From assembly GCF_001677955.1 (NCBI RefSeq), contig NZ_LELA01000062.1, positions 1 to 58,490 on the forward strand: a stretch of 58,490 nucleotides of DNA, in the 5' to 3' direction. Positions 34,013 to 44,317 of this stretch are shown piece by piece. The position numbers were made by a program, and so were the translations under genes. The notes beneath the pieces were generated by a model. The model was not told where the DNA came from. It saw only the letters and a program-made list of their open reading frames with translations, and ran no database searches. The DNA is from Chryseobacterium sp. BGARF1. GTDB lineage: Bacteria; Bacteroidota; Bacteroidia; Flavobacteriales; Weeksellaceae. Positions within the stretch are counted from its first letter, which is position 1, and each line of letters starts with the position of its first letter.

Positions 34013-37000
34013 ATGGTAGAGATGTTTATAAAACGAAAGGTTCTTTCGTTGGTGATTTCCATTGTCTTTGTGTTAGTAGGAATTATGGCGTTGATGAAAA
34101 TGCCGATCACCCAATTTCCCGATATTGTTCCGCCTTCAGTGACGGTTACTGCAAAATATACGGGGGCAAATGCCGAAGTTTCAGCAGATGCGGTCGCCTT
34201 ACCTTTGGAGCGTGCAATCAATGGTGTTCCGGGGATGACCTACATGTCAACGGTAACTTCGAATGATGGTTTAACTTTGATCCAGGTGTTTTTTGAAGTA
34301 GGGACAGATCCCGATTTAGCAGCTGTAAATGTTCAGAATAGAGTGACAACGATCTTGGATGAATTGCCCGAAGAGGTGATCAGAGCCGGAGTTACCACAG
34401 AAAAAGAAGTAAACAGTATGCTGATGTATCTCAACATCACCAGTACAGATCCAAGCCAGGATGAGCAGTTTATTTACAACTTTACAGACATCAATGTTCT
34501 TCAGGAGCTGAAACGTTTGGATGGAGTAGGCCGTGCCGAAATTATGGGGCAAAAAGAATATTCGATGCGTATCTGGCTAGATCCTCAGAAGATGGCAGTG
34601 TATAATATTTCAGCGGATGAGGTCGTTACATCACTTCAAAAACAGAATGTTTCTGCCGCCCCTGGAAAAGTGGGAGAATCTTCCGGTAAAAAAGCAGGGG
34701 AGCTGCAGTATGTAGTAAAGTATAAAGGTAAATTTTTTGAACCTAAACAATATGAAGAAATCCCAATCCGTGCTGATGAGGAAGGAACTATTTTAAAGCT
34801 GAAAGATATTGCCAAAGTAGAATTTGGTGCAATGACGTACGGGATGGTTTCTAAAACCGACGGCAGGCCTTCAGCATCGATAATGATGAAGCAAAGACCA
34901 GGGTCAAATGCTTCTGAGGTTATCCAAAATGTTAAAGATAAAATGGCTGAACTGAAAGTCAATTCTTTTCCTCCGGGGATGGAATATAATATGGCGTATG
35001 ATGTATCAAGATTTTTGGATGCATCTATTAGTGCGGTTTTAATAACTTTAGTGGAAGCATTTATCTTGGTGGCGATCGTCGTTTTCCTCTTCCTGCAAGA
35101 TTGGCGTTCTACATTGATTCCTGTTTTAGCAGTTCCAGTTGCCTTAATCGGAACTTTTGCGTTTATGGATATGCTTGATTTCTCTGTGAATTTGCTGACG
35201 CTTTTTGCATTGGTTCTTGCCATCGGTATTGTCGTCGATAACGCGATTGTCGTCGTAGAGGCTGTTCACGTAAAAATGGAAGAAGGGTATGCACCTTATG
35301 AAGCCACTGTTATTGCCACTAAAGAAATTGCAGGAGCAGTTATTGCGATTACCTTGGTAATGTCTGCTGTGTTTCTTCCTGTAGCATTTTTGGATGGTCC
35401 GGTCGGTGTTTTTTACCGACAGTTTTCATTAACTTTAGCAATAAGCATCGTGATTTCGGGAATTAATGCATTAACGCTGACCCCAGCTTTATGTGCTTTA
35501 ATTTTAAAACCGCACAATCACGATAAAAAGAAAGGAGTTATTGACCGTTTCTTTAACAAATTCAATATTTTTCTTGAAAAAGTAACCAATGGTTATGTCA
35601 ATATTTTATCAAAATTTGCAACCCGAACTGTTGTAACGTTTGGATTATTGACTTTATTTATTGTACTCACCTGGGGAACTTCAAAATTTCTCGCATCAGG
35701 ATTTATTCCTGTGGAAGATCAGGGAATGGCTTATGTGAGTGTAACTACACCTCAAGGAGCAACCGTTGAGCGAACTGAAAAAGTTTTAGATGAAATTACA
35801 ACGATCGCTAAAAAGATCGATGGAGTAGAAAACGTAACCACATTGGCAGGTTACAGTGTGGTGACAGAAATCGCCGGATCCACTTACGGAATGGCAATGA
35901 TCAACCTAAAAGATTGGAGCGAGAGAGATAAATCCATAGACGACTTCATTAAAGAATTAACCGAAAAAACAAAAGGTATTTCTGATGCACAGATTGAAGT
36001 TTTTGCACCACCTACGGTTCCAGGATTTGGTAATACCAGTGGTTTCGAACTTCGTTTGCTCGACAGAACCGGTGGAAGTATCGAAAACATGGATGAAGTG
36101 ACCAAAGGTTTTGTTAAAAAACTGAATGAAACACCCGAATTGAAAAACAGTTTTACCAGTTTTGATGCTACTTTCCCGCAATATATCATTCATATGGATT
36201 ATGATATGGCTGCAAAAAAAGGAGTTTCTGTGGATAATGCAATGTCTACTTTGCAGACGATGTTGGGGTCTTACTATGCAACCAATTTCATTAGATTCAG
36301 ACAAATGTATAAAGTGATGGTTCAGGCAAGCCCTGAATATCGTGAAACACCTGAAAGTATTTTAAATCTATATTTAAAAAATGACAAGGGAGAAATGGTT
36401 CCTTTCTCTACATTCATTACTATTGAAAGAGTTTACGGACCGGAAGTTTTAACCCGTTACAATATGTATATGTCGGCAATGATTAACGGGGAACCTTCTG
36501 AAGGTTACAGTTCCGGAGATGCCATCGCAGCGGTTGAAAAAATTGCGAAAGAAAGTCTCCCAAAAGGCTTTGAAATCGAATGGTCGGGAATGACAAGAGA
36601 AGAAATTCTTTCTGGAAATCAGACGGTTTATATTTTCATTGTATGTTTGGTTTTTGTGTATCTTTTATTAGCTGCTCAATATGAGAGTTTCCTTTTACCA
36701 ATGCCGGTTTTACTGAGTTTACCAACCGGGATCTTCGGGTCGTACATCGCTTTGCTGGTTTGTGGATTAGATAATAATATTTACGCACAGGTTGCCTTGG
36801 TCATGTTGATTGGATTATTGGCTAAAAATGCCATTCTTATCGTAGAATTTGCCGTCGCAAGCCATAAAGAAGGAAACGATATTATTCTGGCAGCGATCGA
36901 AGGCGCAAAACAACGTCTCCGACCGATTTTGATGACCTCATTTGCATTTATTGCCGGATTGATCCCGCTGTGTATTGCTTCTGGAGCAGGTGCTATCGGA

Positions 37001-37129
37001 AACCGTTCTATTGGAACAGCAGCAGCAGGAGGAATGTTAATTGGAACCGTTTTCGGACTGATCATTATTCCTGGATTATACATTTTTTTCGCAACCCTTG
37101 AAAACAGAAAGAAAAATGAAACGAAATAA
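34013..37129 (+). CDS. RND multidrug efflux permease (AcrB/HAE1 family)
   Basis: 1038-residue proton-driven inner-membrane trimeric pump, full length for the family. It opens with MVEMFIKRKVLSLVISIV and has twelve expected membrane helices in two halves, each with a large periplasmic domain. In helix 4 the proton-relay pair is Asp409-Asn410 (GIVVDNAIVV), where E. coli AcrB has Asp407-Asp408. The helix 10 lysine is kept in LLAKNAILIVEFA. Substrate is likely hydrophobic drugs or bile-type compounds, as for HAE1 pumps, but the sequence does not prove it. It starts 17 nt after the adaptor gene. Confidence 0.95.
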   Translation: MVEMFIKRKVLSLVISIVFVLVGIMALMKMPITQFPDIVPPSVTVTAKYTGANAEVSADAVALPLERAINGVPGMTYMSTVTSNDGLTLIQVFFEVGTDPDLAAVNVQNRVTTILDELPEEVIRAGVTTEKEVNSMLMYLNITSTDPSQDEQFIYNFTDINVLQELKRLDGVGRAEIMGQKEYSMRIWLDPQKMAVYNISADEVVTSLQKQNVSAAPGKVGESSGKKAGELQYVVKYKGKFFEPKQYEEIPIRADEEGTILKLKDIAKVEFGAMTYGMVSKTDGRPSASIMMKQRPGSNASEVIQNVKDKMAELKVNSFPPGMEYNMAYDVSRFLDASISAVLITLVEAFILVAIVVFLFLQDWRSTLIPVLAVPVALIGTFAFMDMLDFSVNLLTLFALVLAIGIVVDNAIVVVEAVHVKMEEGYAPYEATVIATKEIAGAVIAITLVMSAVFLPVAFLDGPVGVFYRQFSLTLAISIVISGINALTLTPALCALILKPHNHDKKKGVIDRFFNKFNIFLEKVTNGYVNILSKFATRTVVTFGLLTLFIVLTWGTSKFLASGFIPVEDQGMAYVSVTTPQGATVERTEKVLDEITTIAKKIDGVENVTTLAGYSVVTEIAGSTYGMAMINLKDWSERDKSIDDFIKELTEKTKGISDAQIEVFAPPTVPGFGNTSGFELRLLDRTGGSIENMDEVTKGFVKKLNETPELKNSFTSFDATFPQYIIHMDYDMAAKKGVSVDNAMSTLQTMLGSYYATNFIRFRQMYKVMVQASPEYRETPESILNLYLKNDKGEMVPFSTFITIERVYGPEVLTRYNMYMSAMINGEPSEGYSSGDAIAAVEKIAKESLPKGFEIEWSGMTREEILSGNQTVYIFIVCLVFVYLLLAAQYESFLLPMPVLLSLPTGIFGSYIALLVCGLDNNIYAQVALVMLIGLLAKNAILIVEFAVASHKEGNDIILAAIEGAKQRLRPILMTSFAFIAGLIPLCIASGAGAIGNRSIGTAAAGGMLIGTVFGLIIIPGLYIFFATLENRKKNETK

Positions 37130-38564
37130 ATTCAAAGTTATCATTTGGAGCGCAGCGGCATTATCATTAGTGTCGTGCGCAATTCCTAATGTAACCGATA
37201 TAAAACAATTAAAAGAAACCCCTGAACTTAAAACTCCTGAACTCAAAAAAGATTCGACTGATTTTACAGGAATTGATTTAAAAAACTATTTTACAGATGA
37301 AAATCTACTGAAGCTATTTGATCAGGTAAAAGAAGCAAATCCTGATTTTAAAATTGCCCAGCAGAGAATTGAAATGGCCAACAGTTTTTTGAAACGTTCA
37401 AAATCTGAAATGCTTCCTTCATTAGAAGTAGGTGCCATCGTTTCAGGTGACCGTTACGGAAAATACACGATGGACGGTGTAGGAAATTACGACACTAATT
37501 TTTCAAGTAACATCAACGAACAGCAGAAGATCAATACGACGTTTACGCCAAATTATTGGATGGGCGCAAGAAGCAGTTGGGAAATTGATGCCTGGGGAAA
37601 ACTGAAAAATAAAAAGCTTTCTGCCCAAAACAAATTTTTAGCATCCGAAGAAGGTTTAAAGCTTTTACAGACAGACCTATTTACTGATATTGCCAATTTG
37701 TATTATGATCTAATAGCTTTGGATAAGCGGTTGAAAATCTATCAGGACAATTACAATTTGCAGAAAAGAGCTTTTGAAATTATAAAAGCACAACGTGAAG
37801 TAGGGAAGGTGACCGAACTTGCCGTGCAGCAGTTCAAAGCTCAGAACAACAATTGGCTAGCTGAGATCGAGCACATCAAAGTTGAAATTGTTACTGTAAA
37901 ACAGGCTATTTCTACATTGACAGGTGTTTATGGGGGTGAAATTGAAAGAAGCCCAACGCTTTTGCAGACAAATTTTGAGATGCTCAACAAGAATATTGAT
38001 GTTGATGCTGTCATTCATTCCCGACCGGATGTGGTTTCAAATTATTATTCGCTACAAGCTTCGCACGCAGATGCCAAAGCGGCAAGAGCAGCATTTTATC
38101 CTAAAATTGATTTAGGAGCTACATTCGGGTTAAATTCTTTTTCTGCTGAAACATTGTTTAAACCTGCTTCGTTAGCCGGACAGCTTTTGGGTGGCTTGAT
38201 GGTGCCAGTTTTCAATAAAGGTCAGTTGAAATATGAGTTTAATATTGCTAATGGAGAACAGGAGATCGCTTTTTTAAACTATCAGAAAAGTGTAACAGGA
38301 GCTTTCAATGAGCTACAGTCAGTTTTAAAACAGACCAAAATATTTCATCGTGTTTTAGATTTAAAAGAAGAAGAGGTGAGCTTTTTAGATAAAGGAATTG
38401 AAGTGTCCAATGATCTGTACATCACGGGATACGCCAATTATTTTGAATTAATTAATGCTCAGAAAAGTAAGCTTGAGGCCGAGTTGGATCTACTTAAATT
38501 TCAGCATGAAAATACTAAGAATAATGTGTTGTTATTTAAAGCGTTAGGTGGTAAATTGAACTAA
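37116..38564 (+). CDS. NodT-type outer-membrane efflux lipoprotein (TolC family)
   Basis: 482 residues from the ATG at 37116, overlapping the pump gene by 14 nt; a TTG six codons further upstream is not preferred. The lipobox LSLVSC (Cys20) marks it as an OM-anchored lipoprotein. Two efflux-protein repeats of long helices follow (PDFKIAQQRIEMAN, SRPDVVSNYYSLQASHADAKAARAAFYP is split over the second repeat). It provides the outer-membrane channel of the AcrAB-like pump. The ATG overlap implies translational coupling with the permease. Confidence 0.93.
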   Translation: MKRNKFKVIIWSAAALSLVSCAIPNVTDIKQLKETPELKTPELKKDSTDFTGIDLKNYFTDENLLKLFDQVKEANPDFKIAQQRIEMANSFLKRSKSEMLPSLEVGAIVSGDRYGKYTMDGVGNYDTNFSSNINEQQKINTTFTPNYWMGARSSWEIDAWGKLKNKKLSAQNKFLASEEGLKLLQTDLFTDIANLYYDLIALDKRLKIYQDNYNLQKRAFEIIKAQREVGKVTELAVQQFKAQNNNWLAEIEHIKVEIVTVKQAISTLTGVYGGEIERSPTLLQTNFEMLNKNIDVDAVIHSRPDVVSNYYSLQASHADAKAARAAFYPKIDLGATFGLNSFSAETLFKPASLAGQLLGGLMVPVFNKGQLKYEFNIANGEQEIAFLNYQKSVTGAFNELQSVLKQTKIFHRVLDLKEEEVSFLDKGIEVSNDLYITGYANYFELINAQKSKLEAELDLLKFQHENTKNNVLLFKALGGKLN

Positions 38565-38656
38565 TGAAGTCTTAAATAAGTATTTTTACATCAACAGAAG
38601 AACGAGATAATTGGCGATAAGTTTACAAGTAAATGGCAATTTAGTTCTTCAAAAAG

Positions 38657-38691
38657 AAGAGTCCGTTTCACTAATCGTGAAGCGGACTCTT
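38657..38691. terminator. Bidirectional terminator between convergent efflux operons
   Basis: A 15-bp stem (AAGAGTCCGTTTCAC at 38657-38671, GTGAAGCGGACTCTT at 38677-38691, one G-T pair) with a 5-nt loop. T-rich tracts follow on the plus strand and A-rich ones precede it, so it can end both the RND operon and the minus-strand metal-efflux operon. Confidence 0.88.
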
Positions 38692-38702
38692 ACTTTTTAT
38701 AT

Positions 38703-39854
38703 TTATTCCACTTTATTTTTAAGCAACATCAGAAGACTATACGCGCCTTTCTGAACAATTTTTTTATCCCTCAAATTTTCTACTTTTAAAATTTCTGTGA
38801 ATTGGTCGTCAGAAATTCCGGTATTAACGGGAATCATCTTGAATTTTTTATTTCCCAGTTCTTCAAAAATATAGTTTTTATTTTCAAAAGAAACCACTGA
38901 CTCGTTTGGCAAGCCCATCGTATAACGGCTGTTCACCGTAACTTCAGCATTGATGTACATTCCTTTTATAAAATCCTGATTCGGGCTTGAAAGCTTCGCA
39001 ACAGCAATCAACGAACCACCATTTTCAATATTCGGAACAATACTTACGATTTTGGCTGTCGATTTTTTCTCGGGACTTTGATTGTTGTACACCAAAATCT
39101 CCTGCCCGATTTTCACATCATTTACATCATTTTCAAATACCTTTAATTCAAGCAATAAACCTGTCGGATTAATCAGTTCAAATAAGGTGTCTGAAGGATT
39201 GATATACTGCCCGTTATTCACCAATATTTTGCTTACAAAACCATTGAAAGGCGCATAAACATTTATTCGACTTCTGATATTTGATGAACTCAATCCTTTT
39301 GCGTTGATCCCGATTATTCTCAATTTTTCTTCTAAACCTTTTAAAGTAGCATTCAATGTAGAATGATCTGCCTGCGCAGTTTGCAAAGTTTTATCACTGC
39401 TTGCTTTGCTGGTATTCAAATCTTTTTGACGAATTAAATTTAGTCTTGCAGATTCCAGTTGCGCTTTTGTCACCAGATAATCCTGTTGCAACTGAATAAA
39501 CTGAGGGTCTTCTACTATAGCCAAGACCTGTCCTTTGCTAAAATGACTTCCGTTGATCACATTGATCGATTTGATATGTCCACCCATAATACTGGAAATG
39601 GAACTGATATGAGACGGCGAAATTTCTACCTTACCGTTCAGACGAACCAATTTTTGCATTGTTTTTTCCTGAACCGTTGTCATGGTTAACCCAACCGCTT
39701 GCATTTGCTGTGCTGATAATTGAACCGTATTTTGGTCTTTTTCTTTAAATTTTGTGTTTTCATACACTGTTTTTTCCTCTTCTTTTTTTCCTGAACAAGA
39801 AGATAAAATGAGTGCTAAACTTAAACTGAATATTGATATATTTTTAAGAGACAT
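38703..39854 (-). CDS. Heavy-metal RND efflux adaptor (CusB/CzcB-like lipoprotein)
   Basis: 383 residues with lipobox ALILSSC (Cys20). Lipoyl half (about 85-110, GGHIKSINVINGSHFSKGQVL), alpha-hairpin with a roughly 60-residue coiled coil, second lipoyl half (FNGFVSKILVNNGQYI), and beta-barrel domains are visible. It is the last gene of a four-gene minus-strand operon with the pump and TolC channel. No His-rich N-terminal metal-binding extension is present. It should connect the CzcA-type pump to the channel and may help deliver metal ions. Confidence 0.9.
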   Translation of the reverse strand: MSLKNISIFSLSLALILSSCSGKKEEEKTVYENTKFKEKDQNTVQLSAQQMQAVGLTMTTVQEKTMQKLVRLNGKVEISPSHISSISSIMGGHIKSINVINGSHFSKGQVLAIVEDPQFIQLQQDYLVTKAQLESARLNLIRQKDLNTSKASSDKTLQTAQADHSTLNATLKGLEEKLRIIGINAKGLSSSNIRSRINVYAPFNGFVSKILVNNGQYINPSDTLFELINPTGLLLELKVFENDVNDVKIGQEILVYNNQSPEKKSTAKIVSIVPNIENGGSLIAVAKLSSPNQDFIKGMYINAEVTVNSRYTMGLPNESVVSFENKNYIFEELGNKKFKMIPVNTGISDDQFTEILKVENLRDKKIVQKGAYSLLMLLKNKVE

Positions 39855-39861
39855 TTTGCTG

Positions 39862-41070
39862 TTATTTTGAAAGTAAAAAATTAAGTTCTAATCCGATTTG
39901 GTTGAGTCTTTCCAGATTTTCAATGTACTCCACTTTTATTTTTATCGCCTGATTGGTAAGAATTACCCAATCTAAATAATCGATTTCCCCCACTTCCATT
40001 TGCTTTTGAATGGTTTTTAAAATGGTTTCAGATTTTGGTAATTGCTTTTGCTCGTAGCTTTCAACAACTTTCAGTTGATTGGTGTAATTATTTACTTGCT
40101 GAACAAATCTGTTTTTCAGTTCAATTTCTTTTCGCTGATATTCGTTTTCAGAAATGGCCACTTTTGCTTTTGTCGCTTTTGCCAATGCTCGCTGACCTTT
40201 CGTAAACAAAGGAATTCCAACGCCGACCTGAACTGCATTAAAACGATTGTTATTCAGATTTTTCATGCTTTGATTCATGTATCCAACCATCAATTCGGGT
40301 AAAAGCTTAGATTTTTCAAGCTGAGCTTCAGCTTCATTCACTTTTATTTGCTGGTTTAAATACTGCAATTCAGGATGTTGTTTTATCATTTCTTCGGAAA
40401 CCTGAAGATTAACATTCATCGTTGGTTGATCTGAAACCGGTTGATAAGATTCATCCGACTGAAGCAATAACTGAAGCTGAAGTTTAGTAATATTTAGATC
40501 ATTTTCAAGCATATTCAACTGTGTTTTTGCCTGTTCATTCTGAATTTCTGCAGTCGATTCCTCCAAAATATTAGCTTCTCCTTTTTTCAGCCTTAAACTC
40601 GCTTTATCTGCGAAACTGCTGTACAATTTACTGATGTATTCAATCACTTTTTTCTTTTCCTGAAGCGTGAGAATTCTGTAAAAAACATCAGAAATTTCTT
40701 TTGTTAACTGTGCTTTTGTCAGGTTTTGGTTCACTACACTTGCGCTCCATTCTGCATCCAGCATTTTCTTTCTTTTAGTATACACCGTAGGAAAACTGAA
40801 TCTCTGAGAGATGGAAAAAGTATTATCTGTTTCTACACCTTGAAGCTGTCCGATTTGCGCACCAATCTCAGTTTGCGGAATATCGAGATAAGTTGCTTTT
40901 AGTTTTTCCTGATATTCAGAAATTAATCTTGAATTTTTTAAAGTTCCGTTTTGTTGAAAAGCTTTTTCTAAAGCCTGTTCGTAAGTAATATTTTCCTGTG
41001 CATTGGCGACTCCGAAGGATATCAGAAATAATAATGCGGTGAGTTTTTTATGATTGTTTGAAAATTTCAT
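39862..41070 (-). CDS. TolC-family outer-membrane protein of the metal efflux operon (CusC/CzcC-like)
   Basis: 402 residues with a signal peptide (1-24, ending GVANA). The mature start is QENITYEQALEKAFQQN, followed by two efflux-protein repeats of long helices, with short strands between. It has no lipobox, in contrast to the NodT-type channel of the neighbouring operon. It lies 21 nt after the pump gene and 7 nt before the adaptor gene, on one transcript. Confidence 0.9.
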   Translation of the reverse strand: MKFSNNHKKLTALLFLISFGVANAQENITYEQALEKAFQQNGTLKNSRLISEYQEKLKATYLDIPQTEIGAQIGQLQGVETDNTFSISQRFSFPTVYTKRKKMLDAEWSASVVNQNLTKAQLTKEISDVFYRILTLQEKKKVIEYISKLYSSFADKASLRLKKGEANILEESTAEIQNEQAKTQLNMLENDLNITKLQLQLLLQSDESYQPVSDQPTMNVNLQVSEEMIKQHPELQYLNQQIKVNEAEAQLEKSKLLPELMVGYMNQSMKNLNNNRFNAVQVGVGIPLFTKGQRALAKATKAKVAISENEYQRKEIELKNRFVQQVNNYTNQLKVVESYEQKQLPKSETILKTIQKQMEVGEIDYLDWVILTNQAIKIKVEYIENLERLNQIGLELNFLLSK

Positions 41071-41091
41071 TTTGATTAAATTAAAATAGAA

Positions 41092-44000
41092 TTATTGATG
41101 CTTTTGGTGCTTTTTCTTTTTATTTGCTCTTTCAAATAAGACATAAAGAATGGGCAAAACGAATAGAGTTAAAAGGGTTGCAAGCATCAAACCTCCGATA
41201 ACAACAGTTGCTAAAGGCCGTTGAACTTCTGCTCCGGCACCGTTGCTGATTGCCATAGGTAAAAATCCTAGTGAGGCCACAAAAGCGGTCATCAAAACTG
41301 GACGAAGACGAATCCTGGTTCCCATTAAAACGATTCTGCTTAAATTATTGACGCCATCTTTTTTAAGTCTGTTAAATTCTGAGATCAGTACAATTCCGTT
41401 CAAAACTGCAACTCCGAAAAGGGCTATAAAGCCTACTCCCGCGCTGATGCTGAAAGGCATTCCTCTCAAAGCTAAAAAGTAGATCCCCCCAATTGCTGAT
41501 AAAGGAATTGCGGTGTAGATCAATAAACTATGTTTTACAGAACCAAATGCGAAGAATAATAATAGGAAAATCATGACCAAAGAAATAGGAACGGCAATTC
41601 CCAATCTTGATTTGGCTTCATTTAAATTTTCAAAAGCGCCACCGTAAGAAATGGTGTATCCCGGAGATAATTTCAAATCTTTATTGACCTTTTGCTGAAG
41701 CTCTTCTACAATAGTCTGAACATCTCTTCCACGAACGTTGAAGCCAACCACAATTCTACGTTTTGTATCTTCTCGCTGAATCTGATTCGGGCTTTCTTTT
41801 AATTCTACTTTTGCCAATTGAGACAACGGAATCTGTTCACCACTTGGAGTAGGAACTAATAGATTTTGAATGCTCGTGATATCTTTTTTATGCTCTTGGT
41901 CCATTCGCACAACCACATCAAATTTTCTTTCCCCTTCATATAAAGAGCCTGCAGTTTGACCAGCAAACGCCATATTGATAACTCTGTTGATCTCGGCAAC
42001 CGAAATTTTATAGCGCGACAATTCAGCTCGATCATAATCGATTACTACTTGCGGAGCACCGACAACAGGTTCTAAATATAAATCCTGAGCACCGCTTACA
42101 GTCGTGATAATTCCACCTAACTTTTCGGCGTAAGTAGCCAAACTGTCCAGATCTTCACCATAAATTTTGCAGACCACATCCTGTCTTGCACCCGTCATCA
42201 ATTCATTAAAACGCATCTGTACAGGAAACTGAAAACCAGTGGTTAAACCAGGAATTACTTTCAGTGCCTCGCTCATTTTCTCAGAAAGTTCTGGAAATGA
42301 ATGTGCGGAGGTCCATTCTTTTTTAGGTTTTAAAACTATAATCATATCTCCTGCATCCATCGGCATTGGCTCAGTCGGAATTTCGGCGCTTCCTATTTTG
42401 GTAACAACCTTTTGCACTTCCGGAAATTGTTTTAGTAAAATCTTAGCAGCCTGTGTGGTGGCTTTTTTAGTTTCTTCAATATTACTTCCCTGAAGAATAC
42501 GCATCTCAACCGCAAAATCGCCTTCTTCTAAAGATGGAATAAATTCACCGCCCATTCTTGAAAGCACAAAAACAGCTCCTGCAAAGAGAATTACTACGGT
42601 AAGTATGATCGTTTTTCTAAATTTTAAAGCTTTTATCAATAATTTCTGATGACCTATTTCGATTTTCGTCATTACTTTATCAGAAATATTGTCTTTTGTT
42701 TTTTTCTTTCGGCTTAAAACCAAAGAACTCATCATCGGAATATAAGTTAAGGACAGTATAAATGCTCCGATCAATGCAAAAGCGACGGTTTGCGCCATTG
42801 GTTTAAACATTTTTCCTTCAATTCCCTGAAGCGTAAAGATGGGTAAGTAAACGATTAAGATAATGACCTGTCCGAAAACGGCACTGTTCACCATTTTCGT
42901 GGCTGAACTGGAAACCTGACCATCCATTTCCGCTTTCGAAAGCATATTGTCTTTTCCAAAATGCTTTTTGTGGGCTAATTGATGCAGAACAGCTTCTACA
43001 ATAATGACGGCGCCATCGACAATCAATCCAAAATCTAAAGCTCCAAGGCTCATTAAGTTTCCTCCGACTCCGAAAATATTCATCATAATAATGGCAAAAA
43101 GCATTGCCAAAGGAATTACTGATGCAACCAATAATCCTGCTCTGAAATTTCCAAGAAATAAAACCAAAATGAAAACAACAATTAGTGCACCTTCCATCAA
43201 ATTGGTTTTCACAGTACCAATGGTATTATCTACCATTTTAGCTCGGTCAAGAAAAGGTTCTACCACTACACCTTCGGGCAAGGATTCCTGAATTTTATCT
43301 AATCTTTGCTTGATGTTTCCAATAACTTCATTGGCGTTTTCACCTTTCAGCATCAAAACAATGGCTCCGGAAACTTCGCCTGTATCGTTGAAGGTCATCG
43401 CTCCGTAACGCGTTGCAAAACCAATTTTTACTTTCGCAACATCTTTGATGTGAACAGGAATTCCTTCTTTTGTATTGGAAACCTGAATATTTCCAATATC
43501 TTCAGAACTTCCTAAAAGCCCTTCACTTCTGATGAAGAGAACAGTTTCCTTTTTTTCGATATAGGCTCCTCCTGTGTTTTGATTGTTCTTTTCAAGCGCA
43601 TCAAAAACATCATTGATATTGATATTAAAAGCCTGAAGCTGATTAGGATTAATGGCAATTTCATATTGTTTTAATTTTCCTCCAAAGCTGCTGACATCGG
43701 CAACGCCTTTTGTGCCTAGTAATTGTCTTCGGATGACCCAATCCTGAATCGTTCTCAGTTCGGTTTCGTCATAAACGTGTTCGTATCCTTTTTTTGCCCT
43801 TACCACGTACTGAAAAATTTCACCTAAACCTGATGAAATAGGACCTAGTTCTGGTTTCCCGATACCTTCAGGAATGTTTTGTTGAACCAATTGCAATCGT
43901 TCCTGAACCTGTTGACGAGCCCAGTAAACATCAGTCTCATCATCAAAAACTACTGTGACTAAAGACAATCCGAAACGAGAAAAACTACGGATCTCGGTAA

Positions 44001-44235
44001 TTCCACTAATATTGCTTGTTGCCTGCTCTATAGGGAAAGTCACGAGCCGTTCAATATCTGCTGCACCGTAAGAAGAGGCGACAGTGATTATCTGAACCTG
44101 ATTATTGGTAATATCCGGTTGTGCATCGATGGGAAGTTTTGTGGTTTCATAGACCCCAAAAAGTACGAGCCCAATGGTAAAAAGAGCGATAATGAGTTTA
44201 TTCTTTACAGAAAACTCAATAATTTTATTTAACAT
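41092..44235 (-). CDS. czcA: Heavy-metal efflux RND permease, CzcA type
   Basis: 1047-residue inner-membrane RND pump, full length. In helix 4 it reads GALDFGLIVDGAVIIVE, with Asp401, Asp407 and Glu413. This matches the DFG-x-x-VDG pattern with Asp402/Asp408 of CzcA, the HME1 subgroup exporting Zn, Co, Cd or Ni, rather than the Ala-rich helix of CusA-type Cu/Ag pumps. Other metal-RND hallmarks are the N-terminal MLNKIIEFSVKNKLI and a Lys/His-rich C-terminal end (KKKKHQKHQ). It is the second gene of the operon, after the small protein. The metal itself is inferred. Confidence 0.93.
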   Translation of the reverse strand: MLNKIIEFSVKNKLIIALFTIGLVLFGVYETTKLPIDAQPDITNNQVQIITVASSYGAADIERLVTFPIEQATSNISGITEIRSFSRFGLSLVTVVFDDETDVYWARQQVQERLQLVQQNIPEGIGKPELGPISSGLGEIFQYVVRAKKGYEHVYDETELRTIQDWVIRRQLLGTKGVADVSSFGGKLKQYEIAINPNQLQAFNININDVFDALEKNNQNTGGAYIEKKETVLFIRSEGLLGSSEDIGNIQVSNTKEGIPVHIKDVAKVKIGFATRYGAMTFNDTGEVSGAIVLMLKGENANEVIGNIKQRLDKIQESLPEGVVVEPFLDRAKMVDNTIGTVKTNLMEGALIVVFILVLFLGNFRAGLLVASVIPLAMLFAIIMMNIFGVGGNLMSLGALDFGLIVDGAVIIVEAVLHQLAHKKHFGKDNMLSKAEMDGQVSSSATKMVNSAVFGQVIILIVYLPIFTLQGIEGKMFKPMAQTVAFALIGAFILSLTYIPMMSSLVLSRKKKTKDNISDKVMTKIEIGHQKLLIKALKFRKTIILTVVILFAGAVFVLSRMGGEFIPSLEEGDFAVEMRILQGSNIEETKKATTQAAKILLKQFPEVQKVVTKIGSAEIPTEPMPMDAGDMIIVLKPKKEWTSAHSFPELSEKMSEALKVIPGLTTGFQFPVQMRFNELMTGARQDVVCKIYGEDLDSLATYAEKLGGIITTVSGAQDLYLEPVVGAPQVVIDYDRAELSRYKISVAEINRVINMAFAGQTAGSLYEGERKFDVVVRMDQEHKKDITSIQNLLVPTPSGEQIPLSQLAKVELKESPNQIQREDTKRRIVVGFNVRGRDVQTIVEELQQKVNKDLKLSPGYTISYGGAFENLNEAKSRLGIAVPISLVMIFLLLFFAFGSVKHSLLIYTAIPLSAIGGIYFLALRGMPFSISAGVGFIALFGVAVLNGIVLISEFNRLKKDGVNNLSRIVLMGTRIRLRPVLMTAFVASLGFLPMAISNGAGAEVQRPLATVVIGGLMLATLLTLFVLPILYVLFERANKKKKHQKHQ

Positions 44236-44317
44236 GAAAAAATTATTAATTGAATTAACAAGAAATCAACAGCTTTAAGAACAATCTTAAAGCATTGATA
44301 TTTAAATTAAAGATCAA

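Noticed and set aside
35884..36304. Minus-strand frames of about 100 codons inside the RND pump gene
   Set aside because: Antisense shadows of a full-length conserved gene with no independent start context or family match.
41092..44235. CusA (Cu/Ag) assignment for the metal pump
   Set aside because: Helix 4 has DFGLIVDG with Asp401, Asp407 and Glu413, the CzcA (HME1) pattern rather than the CusA one.
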